Assembly (NCBI RefSeq): GCF_002272865.1
Contig: NZ_MLAP01000013.1
Location: 1 to 32,653 of the forward strand
From: Helicobacter sp. 12S02634-8
GTDB taxonomy: Bacteria; Campylobacterota; Campylobacteria; Campylobacterales; Helicobacteraceae
Reading direction: 5' to 3'
DNA length: 32,653 nt
The translations under genes were made by a program, and so were the position numbers. The stretch's first letter is position 1; each line of letters opens with the position of its first letter. The notes beneath the pieces were generated by a model that did not search any database, was not told the origin of the DNA, and saw only the letters and a list, made by a program, of their open reading frames with translations. This document shows positions 25,101-32,576 of this stretch, one piece after another.

Positions 25101-25700
25101 GAAGAGTATCAAGACCATATTGATAAAATTTCTAGCCCTCAAATCAGCCCCTGACTCTTTGGAAAGCATCGTGCTTTTTGACCATTGTTTGGTTTTTTTA
25201 ATCCGATCATCTCTAAGCTTGAGGAGGGCTTGGGTGTTTCCCACCCCACTATCACAAGTCGCACACTCTTTGAGAGCAGCTAAATAATTACTCAAATCAG
25301 TAGAAGCATAGGTGATAAATTGCACAGCCACATCTTTAATGTCAATTGCATTGAGTGTAGATTTGATACCTTTGAGCATATCTTCAGTTAGAATCGAGGG
25401 AGGAGAAACCTCAAAACCAATACCAATACGACCTGTGATGAGATTAAAAAAACCAATCTCATCATCAACTGGTCGATAAGACTCTAAAAGTAGCTGGCTT
25501 GAAATGCTATCGGTGTGATTGAGTGCCTTGATTCGATCAGGTGTGAGAGAAGCTAATGATTGAGTCCATTCAAAAGGAACTACCACCTCCCAAATCTTTT
25601 TGAGCTGTGGGAGGAGCTTCTTCATACGCTTAGGACTTCTGACATAAAAGACAAAGCCAAAGGCTAGTGCTGCTAAGAGAAAATAAAGTAGATACTTCAC
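22134..25700 (-). CDS. traC: TraC (VirB4-family) ATPase fused to a degenerate EAL domain
   Basis: This protein has 1188 residues; F TraC has 875. The GTG start has GGGAG seven bases upstream and a membrane helix follows (residues 2-20). Residues about 60-930 are the VirB4/TraC ATPase: Walker A GPSGSGKS (about 506-513), Walker B SIVIDEAAS (about 768), and ITQDDQDY. From about 970 a second domain begins that matches EAL domains in order: YETFLR for the EAL motif, FSINLHES, LILEIPSS for the E-T-E site, IAIDNVSF for DDFG, IIKING for KID, ASHIEN for AEGVE, and QGNYFAEP for QGYxFxxP. Several catalytic residues are changed (second Asp to Asn, first Glu of AEGVE to Ser), so phosphodiesterase activity is unlikely. 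It energises pilus assembly; the EAL part may sense or bind something. Confidence 0.9.
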   Translation of the reverse strand: MKYLLYFLLAALAFGFVFYVRSPKRMKKLLPQLKKIWEVVVPFEWTQSLASLTPDRIKALNHTDSISSQLLLESYRPVDDEIGFFNLITGRIGIGFEVSPPSILTEDMLKGIKSTLNAIDIKDVAVQFITYASTDLSNYLAALKECATCDSGVGNTQALLKLRDDRIKKTKQWSKSTMLSKESGADLRARNFINMVLILFPEETPESKIRSLYYTIKGSIKELEPRSLSPKTIAKVYGEILKEDSSLGDYDVHKKMNTQLAKGARIRINPDDGLIEIGKKTYAKVLTTQKWPKYTDVLNMMDAFFPIDGDEFQIPLPSPFYVSMTVHIDNPEKVKSKILSKARANVNNSSKINRKMSLMNPKVQETIDESLRTIEYFEKYEQKPYQAMYTIAVFEENKDRLNTAIGRLKTRAADVNMGGWKIQEEEMGITALQTLLWSLPFQFDLETKQFLNRFDLMFNSNVMSIIPLIASFKGIGDPVLRFFARTGQCVGIDFWASQNNYNACIIGPSGSGKSFLSNSIQASHLQAGVKLTIFDKGKSYLPLCQELKGEFISFEEFDDSGKPNKKCLNFFTNLVTKPQHKDTIKGDKVVMNYASFSVDDLAGIDGMVDMIDEDFFQPLIIIVGIMCGQDFTPGIRSDNDSIDNANRSVMMTLLQEAVKTAFYRRGREAGMREVGEALSWFKKEAEVKRDFQSVEIISQLLLGLAAYIYPGGEFYEYFNGSCNVDIKNDFCLLELDELTRKGNLYDLVVMFMLEQCIVDMYLDRSKKKSIVIDEAASILKKEFFAAYLEDLARRIRKYGGSLITITQDDQDYNANASSKSVWTNASHKFMLAMDPSNINRGFSDGGLFVGWSDFIRRQMLSVKNRAPEYSEVLYVYAGRFSEILLLKATHQEGAMFTTKATEISYKKELQKKYNLTPQDATSMFAYMKEGLPTHEILEILKGEDNSANTEYWMGKIRKAVNGDTITPYCQKIVDKDGGVVFYETFLRLLVDGEVFTPKDFLETAVEQDLLNMITKIHIQKCASFFIGHNATFSINLHESEISSHLLEMLDEIMGEHKELLILEIPSSGISNKDTMDFCEDAKNRGYLIAIDNVSFDIDLGVLDEISPHIIKINGILINSALKDETKRRKLKVLPDLARALDIQVSASHIENKEVFRMTQGFGVHFFQGNYFAEPMDIFEGYEIQVKED

Positions 25701-25703
25701 TAA

Positions 25704-26378
25704 TTAGCTCCCTTCAAAATACTTTCTTGTTTCTGCAATTTGTTGTTCGAGCTGATCTAACCTTTTAGATAAAACATCGATTCTGCGATGCAAAGATTTA
25801 TTTCTCTCAAGAGAATCATATTTGAAGTCAGAAAAATCCTTTCTGGAAGCACAATTTAAAGAACAATCCTCCCCCTTACCCTCTTGTTTATCTGTTATGG
25901 CATTTGCAGGAGGAGTAGGCTTCTCTGGTTTATCTTCTTTAGCACTCAATGCAGCAACTTCTTTGCGAAGCTCTGCTAGCTCTTTATTCAAATCATCTTT
26001 CAGACTTTGCAAATCCTTCTTAACAACCAAGCCCTCTTGATTGACAACAAATTCAGGTGCTATTTCTTTAGGAGGCTCTTTTAGGGATTCTTTGGCTTTT
26101 GGAACTTCTTCTTGGGGCTCTGGAGCTTCTTGAACCTGCTCTATTTCTGCCTTGACTTGCTCCTCTTCTGCTTCCTCTTGTGTTTGGTTAGTATCTCCAT
26201 CATTCTGATCCCCACCTTTTGTTTGCTCTAAGGCATCTAGCCTATCATTGAGTGCTTTGACTTGATCAATGAGTGTAGCAATAGACTCTTTTAAATCCGA
26301 CATACTAGCTAGGTTTTGAGGGGAAGCTAGTAGTATAGCTGAACAAATTATTGAAACTGATAAAACTCTTTTAATCAT
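25704..26378 (-). CDS. Exported coiled-coil protein of unknown function
   Basis: This protein has 224 residues with a signal peptide (VLSVSIICSAILLASP). An N-terminal coiled coil (DLKESIATLIDQVKALNDRLDALE) is followed by an acidic Glu/Gln/Pro-rich linker (about 60-120), a middle coiled coil (DDLNKELAELRKEVAAL), a Cys pair (EDCSLNCAS), and a C-terminal coiled coil (IDVLSKRLDQLEQQIAETRK). The gene order places it between the TraV-like lipoproteins and TraC, where F plasmids carry traR. It probably spans the periplasm as a spacer or scaffold; this is inference. The stop is 3 bases before the traC start. Confidence 0.65.
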   Translation of the reverse strand: MIKRVLSVSIICSAILLASPQNLASMSDLKESIATLIDQVKALNDRLDALEQTKGGDQNDGDTNQTQEEAEEEQVKAEIEQVQEAPEPQEEVPKAKESLKEPPKEIAPEFVVNQEGLVVKKDLQSLKDDLNKELAELRKEVAALSAKEDKPEKPTPPANAITDKQEGKGEDCSLNCASRKDFSDFKYDSLERNKSLHRRIDVLSKRLDQLEQQIAETRKYFEGS

Positions 26379-26944
26379 TTTTTACCCTTATTGTTGGTCT
26401 TATTGGTTTTAGTATTCTTTGTCTGTGTTGTCTTTTTTGGTGCTGTCTTTGTTTGTTTTGTCTTGGCTTTAGTGTTTTTGATGTTGCTTGTATCCTTTTT
26501 GATTTTATTCATTACCCGATTGTTGGTATTTTTATAGCTTTCATTGATAAAATCATTGATCACCTTATCTGATTTTAAATCAGCCCGATCAATCTCTCTG
26601 GGGCTTATACTAAATGGAAGCTTGCGAGTGGGAGTAATCACACCAGAACTTTGATTGACTTGAGGGACAGTTGAGCCAGGCACAAAATCAGGTCTTCTCA
26701 CCCAAACATAATTATCATGCCCTGCGATGAGAACCCCATATCTGTCCTTATAAGGTGAGATCCAAATCTTTAGAACTACGCCATAATCAATCACAGTGCG
26801 TGCATCGTTGTTTTGAGAGCCTATGATTGGTTTGTATCTGGACTGATAGTCTTGTTGATTCAAAACAACAATCTCCCTACTAGAACACCCCAAAAGAAAC
26901 AGCATACTTGCAATACCTATAAAAAATTTTGTTTTATTCTTCAT
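26375..26944 (-). CDS. traV: Lipoprotein carrying the TraV C-terminal motif
   Basis: This protein has 189 residues. I chose the ATG at 26944 because it gives a perfect lipoprotein signal (FFIGIASMLFLLGC, lipid Cys at 20); the open frame extends upstream to 27139 without meaning. The central segment LKIWISPYKDRYGVLIAGHD and following VWVRRP match the TraV C-terminal pattern (R/K-x-W-x-x-P-x-x-D with a following Y/V-x-V strand). The last 45 residues are rich in Lys, Thr and Asn (KTAPKKTTQTKNTKTNK), perhaps binding peptidoglycan. TraV is the outer-membrane lipoprotein of the TraB-TraK-TraV core. It overlaps the small lipoprotein by 11 bases. Confidence 0.65.
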   Translation of the reverse strand: MKNKTKFFIGIASMLFLLGCSSREIVVLNQQDYQSRYKPIIGSQNNDARTVIDYGVVLKIWISPYKDRYGVLIAGHDNYVWVRRPDFVPGSTVPQVNQSSGVITPTRKLPFSISPREIDRADLKSDKVINDFINESYKNTNNRVMNKIKKDTSNIKNTKAKTKQTKTAPKKTTQTKNTKTNKTNNKGKK

Positions 26945-27170
26945 TCTTATAATCCTTATATGCCTTCTCAAGGGTGGAACTGCGATTAGAGATAATTTTA
27001 TAAGCGTTATCGCACACCCCTGCATTTTTATAGTCGTAATCACCTTTGTTAAAATCATAATAAAAAAATCTACCGAATGCTCCTGATTCACAATAACTGC
27101 TATTTGCCCCAATCGAACAACCAGATAACAAAAACACAACTCCTAAAATACTCAAATTAATTATCTTCAT
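26934..27170 (-). CDS. traV: Small lipoprotein carrying the TraV N-terminal cysteine motif
   Basis: This protein has 78 residues. I chose the ATG at 27170 because a lipoprotein signal follows (LSILGVVFLLSGC, lipid Cys at 18). The mature start CSIGANSSYCES and the later GVCDNAYK resemble the N-terminal cysteine motif of TraV (C-x-GMNSxFxC and a third Cys). It lacks the TraV C-terminus, which appears in the next gene. It overlaps the traB stop by 14 bases and the next lipoprotein by 11 bases. Alternatively it is an entry-exclusion-type lipoprotein; position next to traB favours TraV. Confidence 0.6.
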   Translation of the reverse strand: MKIINLSILGVVFLLSGCSIGANSSYCESGAFGRFFYYDFNKGDYDYKNAGVCDNAYKIISNRSSTLEKAYKDYKNEE

Positions 27171-28671
27171 AATAAGTCCCCTTGGCTTCAACATAATCAT
27201 ATTGGTTATCACCCATATCAATTCCCATTTCAGATCCCTCTCTGCCTGTCTTGTCCTCATAGGGTTCTAGCTTGATTTTCTCCCCTCCTTTAAAAAGAAT
27301 CGTTACCTTCCTCCCTCCCATAATACTCACCACAGCTGTAAGGCTCTGGGCATACTTGCTATAAATATCTGCCATCTTAGAAATGGTGTTTGATGCAGCA
27401 CTGCTTGAGCCTGTTCCCAATGCAGCTTGCAAATCAGTATAGCCACCCCCAACAACACTTACATTGGTTGCTTTGCGTGTGATGTAATCAAATCCTGTTT
27501 GTAAAAAAGCCAAAGGCAGTGCAGCTCTGATGATTTTACCCTCTTTAGTGATCAACTGCCCTCCTAAACCAATTTTTGAGTTCTCATCAGTCACCCAGCC
27601 TTGAATATTCCCTTCTGCAACGAATTTCTCACCCATTTGGTTTGAGAACACACAAGAAATCTTTGTGAGTCTGATTTTGACAGCTTCTGTTGTGAAAGAT
27701 CCCACAGCCCCACCAATCAACAAACAATCCTTAACATTGGTGTATTCCCCATTGGCAATAGTCATTCTTGTTAGGAGTGAAATATACACAGGGGAATCTT
27801 CTTGTGATCCCTGATTGGCAATTGCAGCATCAACACCATTGATCAAAATTCCTTGAGCCAATCCAGCTCTTACATTAAAGAAAGGCTCTCCCTCTTGTTC
27901 TTCTTCAGGTGGAGCAGAGAGCGAGGGTCTTACTGTAAAGGCAATCGGGTAAGACTTTAGCTCTTCTTTTTTCTGCTCAACAGGAACAGGGAGCTTGGAA
28001 GCATCTTCAGAAAGCGTTGGAAGATCTGCGATAGAAGGTGGAGTTACACTCATAGTATTTTGCTTCTCTTTAATGCCCTTAATTTCTGTATTCACCTTGT
28101 CTATCTGCGTGTGGATCTCATCTTTAAAATCTTTTTGTAAAGCACTGATTTTAGCATCGGTGTTTTTACTCATATCATCAATCTTTTGATTCACGCTACT
28201 TTGGATTGATTGGGTTTGATTGGAAAGATCATTGATTTTGCTCCCAACATTATCAAAAGCTTCTTTTAATGTTTGAGGTAGTTCTTTGGTTAAAAAAGAA
28301 CTAGTGCTCTCCAATTTAGCGTTCAAATCTTTAAATTGACCATCAACTGCACTTTTCTCATCTTTCATTTTCTGCATGATAGCACTCTGCCAAATAGCAA
28401 AATTATCTGTCTTAATCTCAACAACTTGTCTTTTTGTCTGATCAATATAATCATTTTCGTGTTCGCTATAAATAGAAACTGCTCGAATCATAACTGCAAT
28501 GATGAAACCTGCAGCCATTAAAAAGAATAGAATCCCTATCCTCTTATTCATCTTGCTTTTTTGCTTCTTGATGGCATCATCTTTGGAAGCAATCTCATCA
28601 ATTGCTGTATGAGTTTTTATTTTAAACATTCCAAAAAATCCACTTTTCTTTGGTTTTTCTTCATTGCCCAT
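27157..28671 (-). CDS. traB: TraB (VirB10-family) inner-to-outer membrane channel protein
   Basis: This protein has 504 residues (F TraB has 475). AGGA lies five bases before the ATG. A basic cytosolic N-terminus is followed by one membrane helix (45-65), a long periplasmic coiled coil (about 90-205), a Pro-containing linker, and from about 260 the VirB10/TrbI domain: NVRAGLAQGILINGVDA, KDCLLIGGAVGSFTTEAVKI, CVFSNQMG, EGNIQGWVTDENSKIGLGG. This protein spans both membranes and forms the core of the channel with TraV and TraK. The TraV-like gene starts inside its last codons. Confidence 0.93.
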   Translation of the reverse strand: MGNEEKPKKSGFFGMFKIKTHTAIDEIASKDDAIKKQKSKMNKRIGILFFLMAAGFIIAVMIRAVSIYSEHENDYIDQTKRQVVEIKTDNFAIWQSAIMQKMKDEKSAVDGQFKDLNAKLESTSSFLTKELPQTLKEAFDNVGSKINDLSNQTQSIQSSVNQKIDDMSKNTDAKISALQKDFKDEIHTQIDKVNTEIKGIKEKQNTMSVTPPSIADLPTLSEDASKLPVPVEQKKEELKSYPIAFTVRPSLSAPPEEEQEGEPFFNVRAGLAQGILINGVDAAIANQGSQEDSPVYISLLTRMTIANGEYTNVKDCLLIGGAVGSFTTEAVKIRLTKISCVFSNQMGEKFVAEGNIQGWVTDENSKIGLGGQLITKEGKIIRAALPLAFLQTGFDYITRKATNVSVVGGGYTDLQAALGTGSSSAASNTISKMADIYSKYAQSLTAVVSIMGGRKVTILFKGGEKIKLEPYEDKTGREGSEMGIDMGDNQYDYVEAKGTYYEDN

Positions 28672-28679
28672 AAAAATCC

Positions 28680-30107
28680 TTATGTTTTAGTAATGACTAA
28701 ATTTTGCTGTGCCTTCTGAAAGAGCTCCCAAGATATGGAGTAGTCCTTAACCATCTCTAGGCTTTCTTTGGCTCGTGTAATGGCGACATATAGCAAATTC
28801 AACTCTTCAGCATCAACCAACTTTTCTTCTTTCTCCAAAGAATCTGCAACATCAAAAAAGTCATCATATAAAAGCACATGCTCCCACTCCAACCCCTTGC
28901 TCTTATGGGCAGAAGTGATAATGAAGTCTGCATCTTTTTTAGGAGAGTCTTTGATATTTTTAATCAACTCAAATGGATTGATCTCATCTTTTAAAAGTTT
29001 AAAAAGCAAGATGAGCTTTCCTCTGATTTCACTATCTTTGGATTCTTTAATATAGCCCATTAGGCTTTCAGAATCAACAAAAGCTTTTTTATAAAAAGGG
29101 TTTTTGATATTCCTCTTGAGTTCTGGATTCTTAGAGAGAACCAACATCAAATCAATCAAATCATCAAAACCATAACCCTTTACACCACCGATAAAATGAA
29201 TCTTCTTATCTAAATTATCTGAAACAAACTCAAGCACTTTTGCGTTTGTCCGACAAATTATACATTGTGCTTGCTTTTTTCTCAACTCCTCCTTAGGCAC
29301 TATCTTCTTTGAAACCAATGGTTTTTCTGCCCTCAAAAGAGCTAAGTAAGGATTGGCAAGAGCAATAATGTTTTGAGGACATCTAAAGGTTTCAGTCAGA
29401 TAAAGCGTTCTTGCACCCTCATAAGAAGCAAGACTCTCTAAAGCATTGATACACTCTCTGAATCCGTAAATCTTTTGAAAAGTATCACCAATAAAAACCA
29501 ATCTAGCTTTTTGTTTGATAACAATATCCAACATCATAGGATTGAGATCTTGAGCTTCATCAACCAAAATATAATCATAATCAAGGACTGGGGAACTCAA
29601 TTGATACATCTTCAAATAAAAATCGTGCTCAAAAGGCAATGAGGAATCACATTGAATATCTTTCCATAAAATAGGTAGATATTTTAAAATGTTTTTATCC
29701 AATTCTTTATTTTGTTCCATCACAGCATTGATAGTTTCCTTTGAAAAGAGAAAGCTTTTAAACACAGCCAAAAGGGCATTAGCAGACTCATAATCTTGAG
29801 GGAAATATCTGATTAAATCGATAGGTTTTAAAGACAAATTATCCCCAAGCCTTTCTTGAAAATCCTTACCAATATGGCGATAAGCAAGGGCGTGGATTGT
29901 TGTAGAATCAACCTCTAAGCCCCTAAACTTCTTCAATGCTTCTTTTGCCATTGAAGCATTATAAGCTAGATATAAAATCTTGCTCCCTACCCTAGCCCTA
30001 CAATACTCCACCAAAGTGGAAGTCTTGCCTGTGCCAGCATAGGCATTAACTAACAAGATCTTATCTTGGCTTGCAACAATATTTTTTTGCTCTGCAGTTA
30101 AATCCAC
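28680..30107 (-). CDS. UvrD/Rep-family superfamily 1 helicase
   Basis: This protein has 475 residues with a GTG start. Motifs: Q motif LTAEQ, Walker A AGTGKT (24-29), motif II ILVDEAQD (about 180-187), motif III FIGDTFQKIYGF (about 206-217), motif V TSAHKSKGLEW, motif VI YVAITRAKES (about 436-445). It is shorter than UvrD/Rep (about 700), with reduced 1B/2B regions, like the small FBH1-like helicases of mobile elements. It probably acts on transferred single-stranded DNA or on stalled replication. It lies 15 bases after the upstream gene and 8 before traB, so it is made with the channel. Not a standard F tra gene. Confidence 0.87.
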   Translation of the reverse strand: MDLTAEQKNIVASQDKILLVNAYAGTGKTSTLVEYCRARVGSKILYLAYNASMAKEALKKFRGLEVDSTTIHALAYRHIGKDFQERLGDNLSLKPIDLIRYFPQDYESANALLAVFKSFLFSKETINAVMEQNKELDKNILKYLPILWKDIQCDSSLPFEHDFYLKMYQLSSPVLDYDYILVDEAQDLNPMMLDIVIKQKARLVFIGDTFQKIYGFRECINALESLASYEGARTLYLTETFRCPQNIIALANPYLALLRAEKPLVSKKIVPKEELRKKQAQCIICRTNAKVLEFVSDNLDKKIHFIGGVKGYGFDDLIDLMLVLSKNPELKRNIKNPFYKKAFVDSESLMGYIKESKDSEIRGKLILLFKLLKDEINPFELIKNIKDSPKKDADFIITSAHKSKGLEWEHVLLYDDFFDVADSLEKEEKLVDAEELNLLYVAITRAKESLEMVKDYSISWELFQKAQQNLVITKT

Positions 30108-30122
30108 GCATTAGCCCCTAGA

Positions 30123-30743
30123 TTATTCTTTCCCAAAATCAAATCCATCGGTATTTTGAGGTTGTAAATTCTTAGGCTGTGGTGTGGCAGGAGCTTCTTT
30201 TTGTGCAGAGGTTTCTGACAAAATTGCTTTTGCTCTTTTCAAAGACTCAAGCTCTGTATTGGCATTTTGATTGACAACCTCAAGCAATTGATTGACCACA
30301 TTTGCATCTAAATTCTTCACATCAGGATTGGAGCTAATATAATTCTCTTTAATCCTTGCTGCGTTATTTTGCACGAATTGAATTTTTTGTTCGATTGCAT
30401 AGAGGGCATCTTTTTTTGAAATAGCTTGGCTATAAGCAAAAACAAGATTGCGATAAGGCTTCAATGCTTCAATATTCTTTTGGGATTCAGCCTTAATCTG
30501 CCCAATCACAGCAGCATTATTATCTTTTAAACTCTGCAACTCTTTTTCGTATTTAGCCTTAATATTCGCAGTATTTTTCTCAATATCTTCACTAGACACC
30601 CCAAAAACTTTGGAACTAATGATCACACCAAATACAAAACAAGCTGCTGATATTCCCAATATTTTATATTTACTTATTTTTTTAGGTTTTTTCAAACCGA
30701 CATTTTCTTCAAGACCAGACATAGGTTTATTCTCTTCAAGCAT
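30123..30743 (-). CDS. Single-pass membrane coiled-coil protein, first gene of the operon
   Basis: This protein has 206 residues. I chose the ATG at 30743 because AAGGAG lies five bases upstream; the frame is open 60 bases further but with no ribosome site. The N-terminus is cytosolic, with a membrane helix at about 27-48 (YKILGISAACFVFGVIISS), then a coiled-coil region (EDIEKNTANIKAKYEKELQS), a helical periplasmic domain and a Pro/Gln-rich tail (APATPQPKNLQPQ). One membrane helix and a periplasmic domain are also found in TraE/VirB8-like proteins, but I see no specific similarity. Function unknown. Confidence 0.65.
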   Translation of the reverse strand: MLEENKPMSGLEENVGLKKPKKISKYKILGISAACFVFGVIISSKVFGVSSEDIEKNTANIKAKYEKELQSLKDNNAAVIGQIKAESQKNIEALKPYRNLVFAYSQAISKKDALYAIEQKIQFVQNNAARIKENYISSNPDVKNLDANVVNQLLEVVNQNANTELESLKRAKAILSETSAQKEAPATPQPKNLQPQNTDGFDFGKE

Positions 30744-30978
30744 ACATTCTCCTTGGTTTATAGACTTTTGACAAACTGCTTTAGAGTGCCCAAAGACACT
30801 CAAGCTTCTTGCTTCAACGATAGCAGTTAAGTATTGACACTATGACTAGCATATCTCCACAAGCGTAACTTCGGATTGCTTCAACCCTAGAATGTTTTAT
30901 CTAATATGATGTTATATTATATATAAAAATCTCACAAAATTATAGCATATATAAACGACTTAGCTACTAAAGCTTATA
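30744..30978 (-). promoter_or_regulatory. Leader and promoter region of the tra operon
   Basis: On the minus strand, TGCTATAAT at 30939-30947 is a perfect extended -10, giving a start near 30931 and a leader of about 190 bases. A second TATAAT lies about 20 bases downstream. The leader holds a hairpin GAGTGTC-TTTG-GGCACTC (about 30783-30800), not followed by a T run, and two copies of GTTGAAGCAA. No gene is seen in this stretch. Confidence 0.6.
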
Positions 30979-31827
30979 TTATCTCCATGGAAACAAATCT
31001 TTCCACCCCCTACAGACCTGATATTCATTAATGGGATCTGAAAAATACCCCCAATTTCCTGTGTTTATAGACCCCAAACAATTTACTTTATAATCAGGTT
31101 CATCAAGTTTTCTAAGGTCTAATTTTCTGAACTGAACAGATCCATCAGGATATTCAACAAAGAAATGGTCTAATTTTCTTCTCCTTAAATCCTCTTTGAT
31201 TTTTCTCATCTCTGCCCACGCTTCTTGAAAGCCATTGGCAACAATCTTAATGGATTTTTTCTTATTAGCCTTTAATTTTCTAATCACTTCCAACTTATAA
31301 CTCTTCCAACAGAATTTACTATAAGGACTCAAACGCTCAATGTGAAAAATGTTTTCAAGGCTGTAGTTTGGAATATAGAATTTAGTTCTTTCTATATTAG
31401 GCAATTGCACTAAAAGATCATTGACTAGCCACTTTCTCCCATATTTCATTATTTCACTGCTTGAATCTATGTTGGTTCTAAAAAGAGAGTGATACCCATC
31501 TCCACGCCCCTTTCTGGATTTAATTTTGCAAATATCAAGATGGGCGAATCCTGCTGGATGCACCATTTCAACAATCTTTGTACCCACAGAATTGAGTTTC
31601 TTCATTTTCATTGTTTGTGCATCATATTTGTAGAAATCTACATAGGGGCATTCGTGTATATCATATTTCAGCAAATCGATTTTAGTTTGGACTGCATTCA
31701 CCTCTACTTTCAATCTTGTTTTTAGATCCTCATATTCCTTTATCTTCTTTTCGTATTCTTTTTTCTTTTTTTCAATATCCTCATCTATTTTTCGCATTTC
31801 ATGAAAAAGCTGTGATAATTCAGACAT
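30979..31827 (-). CDS. Coiled-coil protein of unknown function
   Basis: This protein has 282 residues. AAAGGAG lies six bases before the ATG. The first 55 residues form a strong coiled coil (IDEDIEKKKKEYEKKIKEYE). The rest is basic (pattern of Lys/Arg, many Tyr and Trp) and contains a second helical segment (FQEAWAEMRKIKEDLRRRK) and the C-terminal block GYFSDPINEYQVCRGWKDLF. No signal peptide or membrane segment. It reads away from the iteron-like region, as a replication or partition gene next to its binding sites would, but I recognise no domain. Confidence 0.7.
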   Translation of the reverse strand: MSELSQLFHEMRKIDEDIEKKKKEYEKKIKEYEDLKTRLKVEVNAVQTKIDLLKYDIHECPYVDFYKYDAQTMKMKKLNSVGTKIVEMVHPAGFAHLDICKIKSRKGRGDGYHSLFRTNIDSSSEIMKYGRKWLVNDLLVQLPNIERTKFYIPNYSLENIFHIERLSPYSKFCWKSYKLEVIRKLKANKKKSIKIVANGFQEAWAEMRKIKEDLRRRKLDHFFVEYPDGSVQFRKLDLRKLDEPDYKVNCLGSINTGNWGYFSDPINEYQVCRGWKDLFPWR

Positions 31828-31888
31828 TTGGCACTCCTTTCTAAAAAAATATAAGTAATTTTATGTTATTTACTGCCACTTTGCAACG

Positions 31889-32082
31889 GAGAAAAAACTT
31901 CTTTTTTCTACCTTTTCTCCCACTTTAATACCACCAAAAAAGTCTAGACATATTTTTCAGTCTAAAGGACATAAATAGACAGACTTAAGATGGAATAACT
32001 TACTAAAGTAGTATAAAAGCAGTCTAAAGGACATAAATAAAAGTCTAGGCACAAATTTCAGTCCAAAAGGTGGTAAAAAGAA
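31889..32082. repeat. Iteron-like repeat cluster between divergent genes
   Basis: The 20-mer CAGTCTAAAGGACATAAATA occurs at 31958-31977 and 32020-32039. A second compound unit (AAAAGTCTAG, about 10 variable AT bases, then TTTCAGTCYAAA) occurs at 31938-31968 and 32039-32070. The short core AGTCYA is present five times in about 120 bp. Flanking inverted arms (CTTCTTTTTTCTACCTTTT near 31900 and AAAAGGTGGTAAAAAGAAG at 32064-32082) bracket the cluster. This is the form of a replication origin or of a multi-site operator; which one is not settled. Confidence 0.6.
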
Positions 32083-32127
32083 GTTTTTAGAACGATAGAA
32101 GTATGTAAAATAGGATGTTTCATGGGA

Positions 32128-32145
32128 TTTGTACCATGGTACAAA
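32128..32145. promoter_or_regulatory. 18-bp perfect palindrome, candidate operator
   Basis: TTTGTACCATGGTACAAA is a perfect palindrome 148 bases upstream of the small secreted-protein gene and about 90 upstream of its likely -10 (TACAAT, 32217-32222). A homodimeric regulator is the natural binder. Confidence 0.5.
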
Positions 32146-32275
32146 CTAAAAGAGTGGGGGAAATCAACGGGAGAACTCAACCACAAATATAAAATTGCAA
32201 AAATATTTCAAGTAAGATACAATAAAAGTGAAATTATGACAACTTGCAAAATAGTTGAAACTATAAAGGACACAT

Positions 32276-32533
32276 ATGAAAAAACTTTTATTACCTACTC
32301 TTTTGTTTGCCTTTTGCTTTGGCAATGATGCAACACTTAAAACGCAAGGCTGCGATGATACCCTGCCCCAATCAAATTTTTCTTCTCAAGGGCAAAATCT
32401 CAATGATTTGGATTCTGCAATTATGGCTTGCAATGGTAAAGATCATAGCAAAGACCCAAAAGCAAGTAAAGAGCTTGAGGATTTGAAAAAATATCTACAC
32501 CCTAAGAAGTATTCAGATTGTGTAAATTGCTAA
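32276..32533 (+). CDS. Small secreted cysteine-containing protein
   Basis: This protein has 85 residues. AAGGA lies five bases before the ATG, and a likely -10 (TACAAT) lies at 32217-32222. Signal peptide MKKLLLPTLLFAFCFGNDA; the mature part is polar with cysteines in QGCDD, IMACNGKD and a closing CVNC, enough for disulfide bonds. Middle helices (ASKELEDLKKYLHP). No family recognised; as a small periplasmic protein encoded near a conjugation operon it might modulate or protect the element's host, but this is a guess. Confidence 0.7.
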   Translation: MKKLLLPTLLFAFCFGNDATLKTQGCDDTLPQSNFSSQGQNLNDLDSAIMACNGKDHSKDPKASKELEDLKKYLHPKKYSDCVNC

Positions 32534-32545
32534 CCTCCCTCCTTA

Positions 32546-32554
32546 TGCTATAAT
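32546..32554 (+). promoter_or_regulatory. Extended -10 promoter TGCTATAAT
   Basis: This is a perfect extended -10 just after the stop of the small secreted-protein gene. Expected start at about 32561 leaves a very short leader before the next ATG at 32577. Confidence 0.6.
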
Positions 32555-32576
32555 ACTCCCATAGTAAGGAGTAGAT

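Noticed and set aside
26945-27139. Upstream extension of the 189-residue lipoprotein
   Set aside because: It would bury the lipoprotein signal 65 residues inside the protein; the ATG at 26944 gives a normal lipobox.
32122-32328. 68-codon + strand ORF over the palindrome
   Set aside because: It has no ribosome site, crosses the likely -10 and the signal-peptide region of the real 85-residue gene in another frame.
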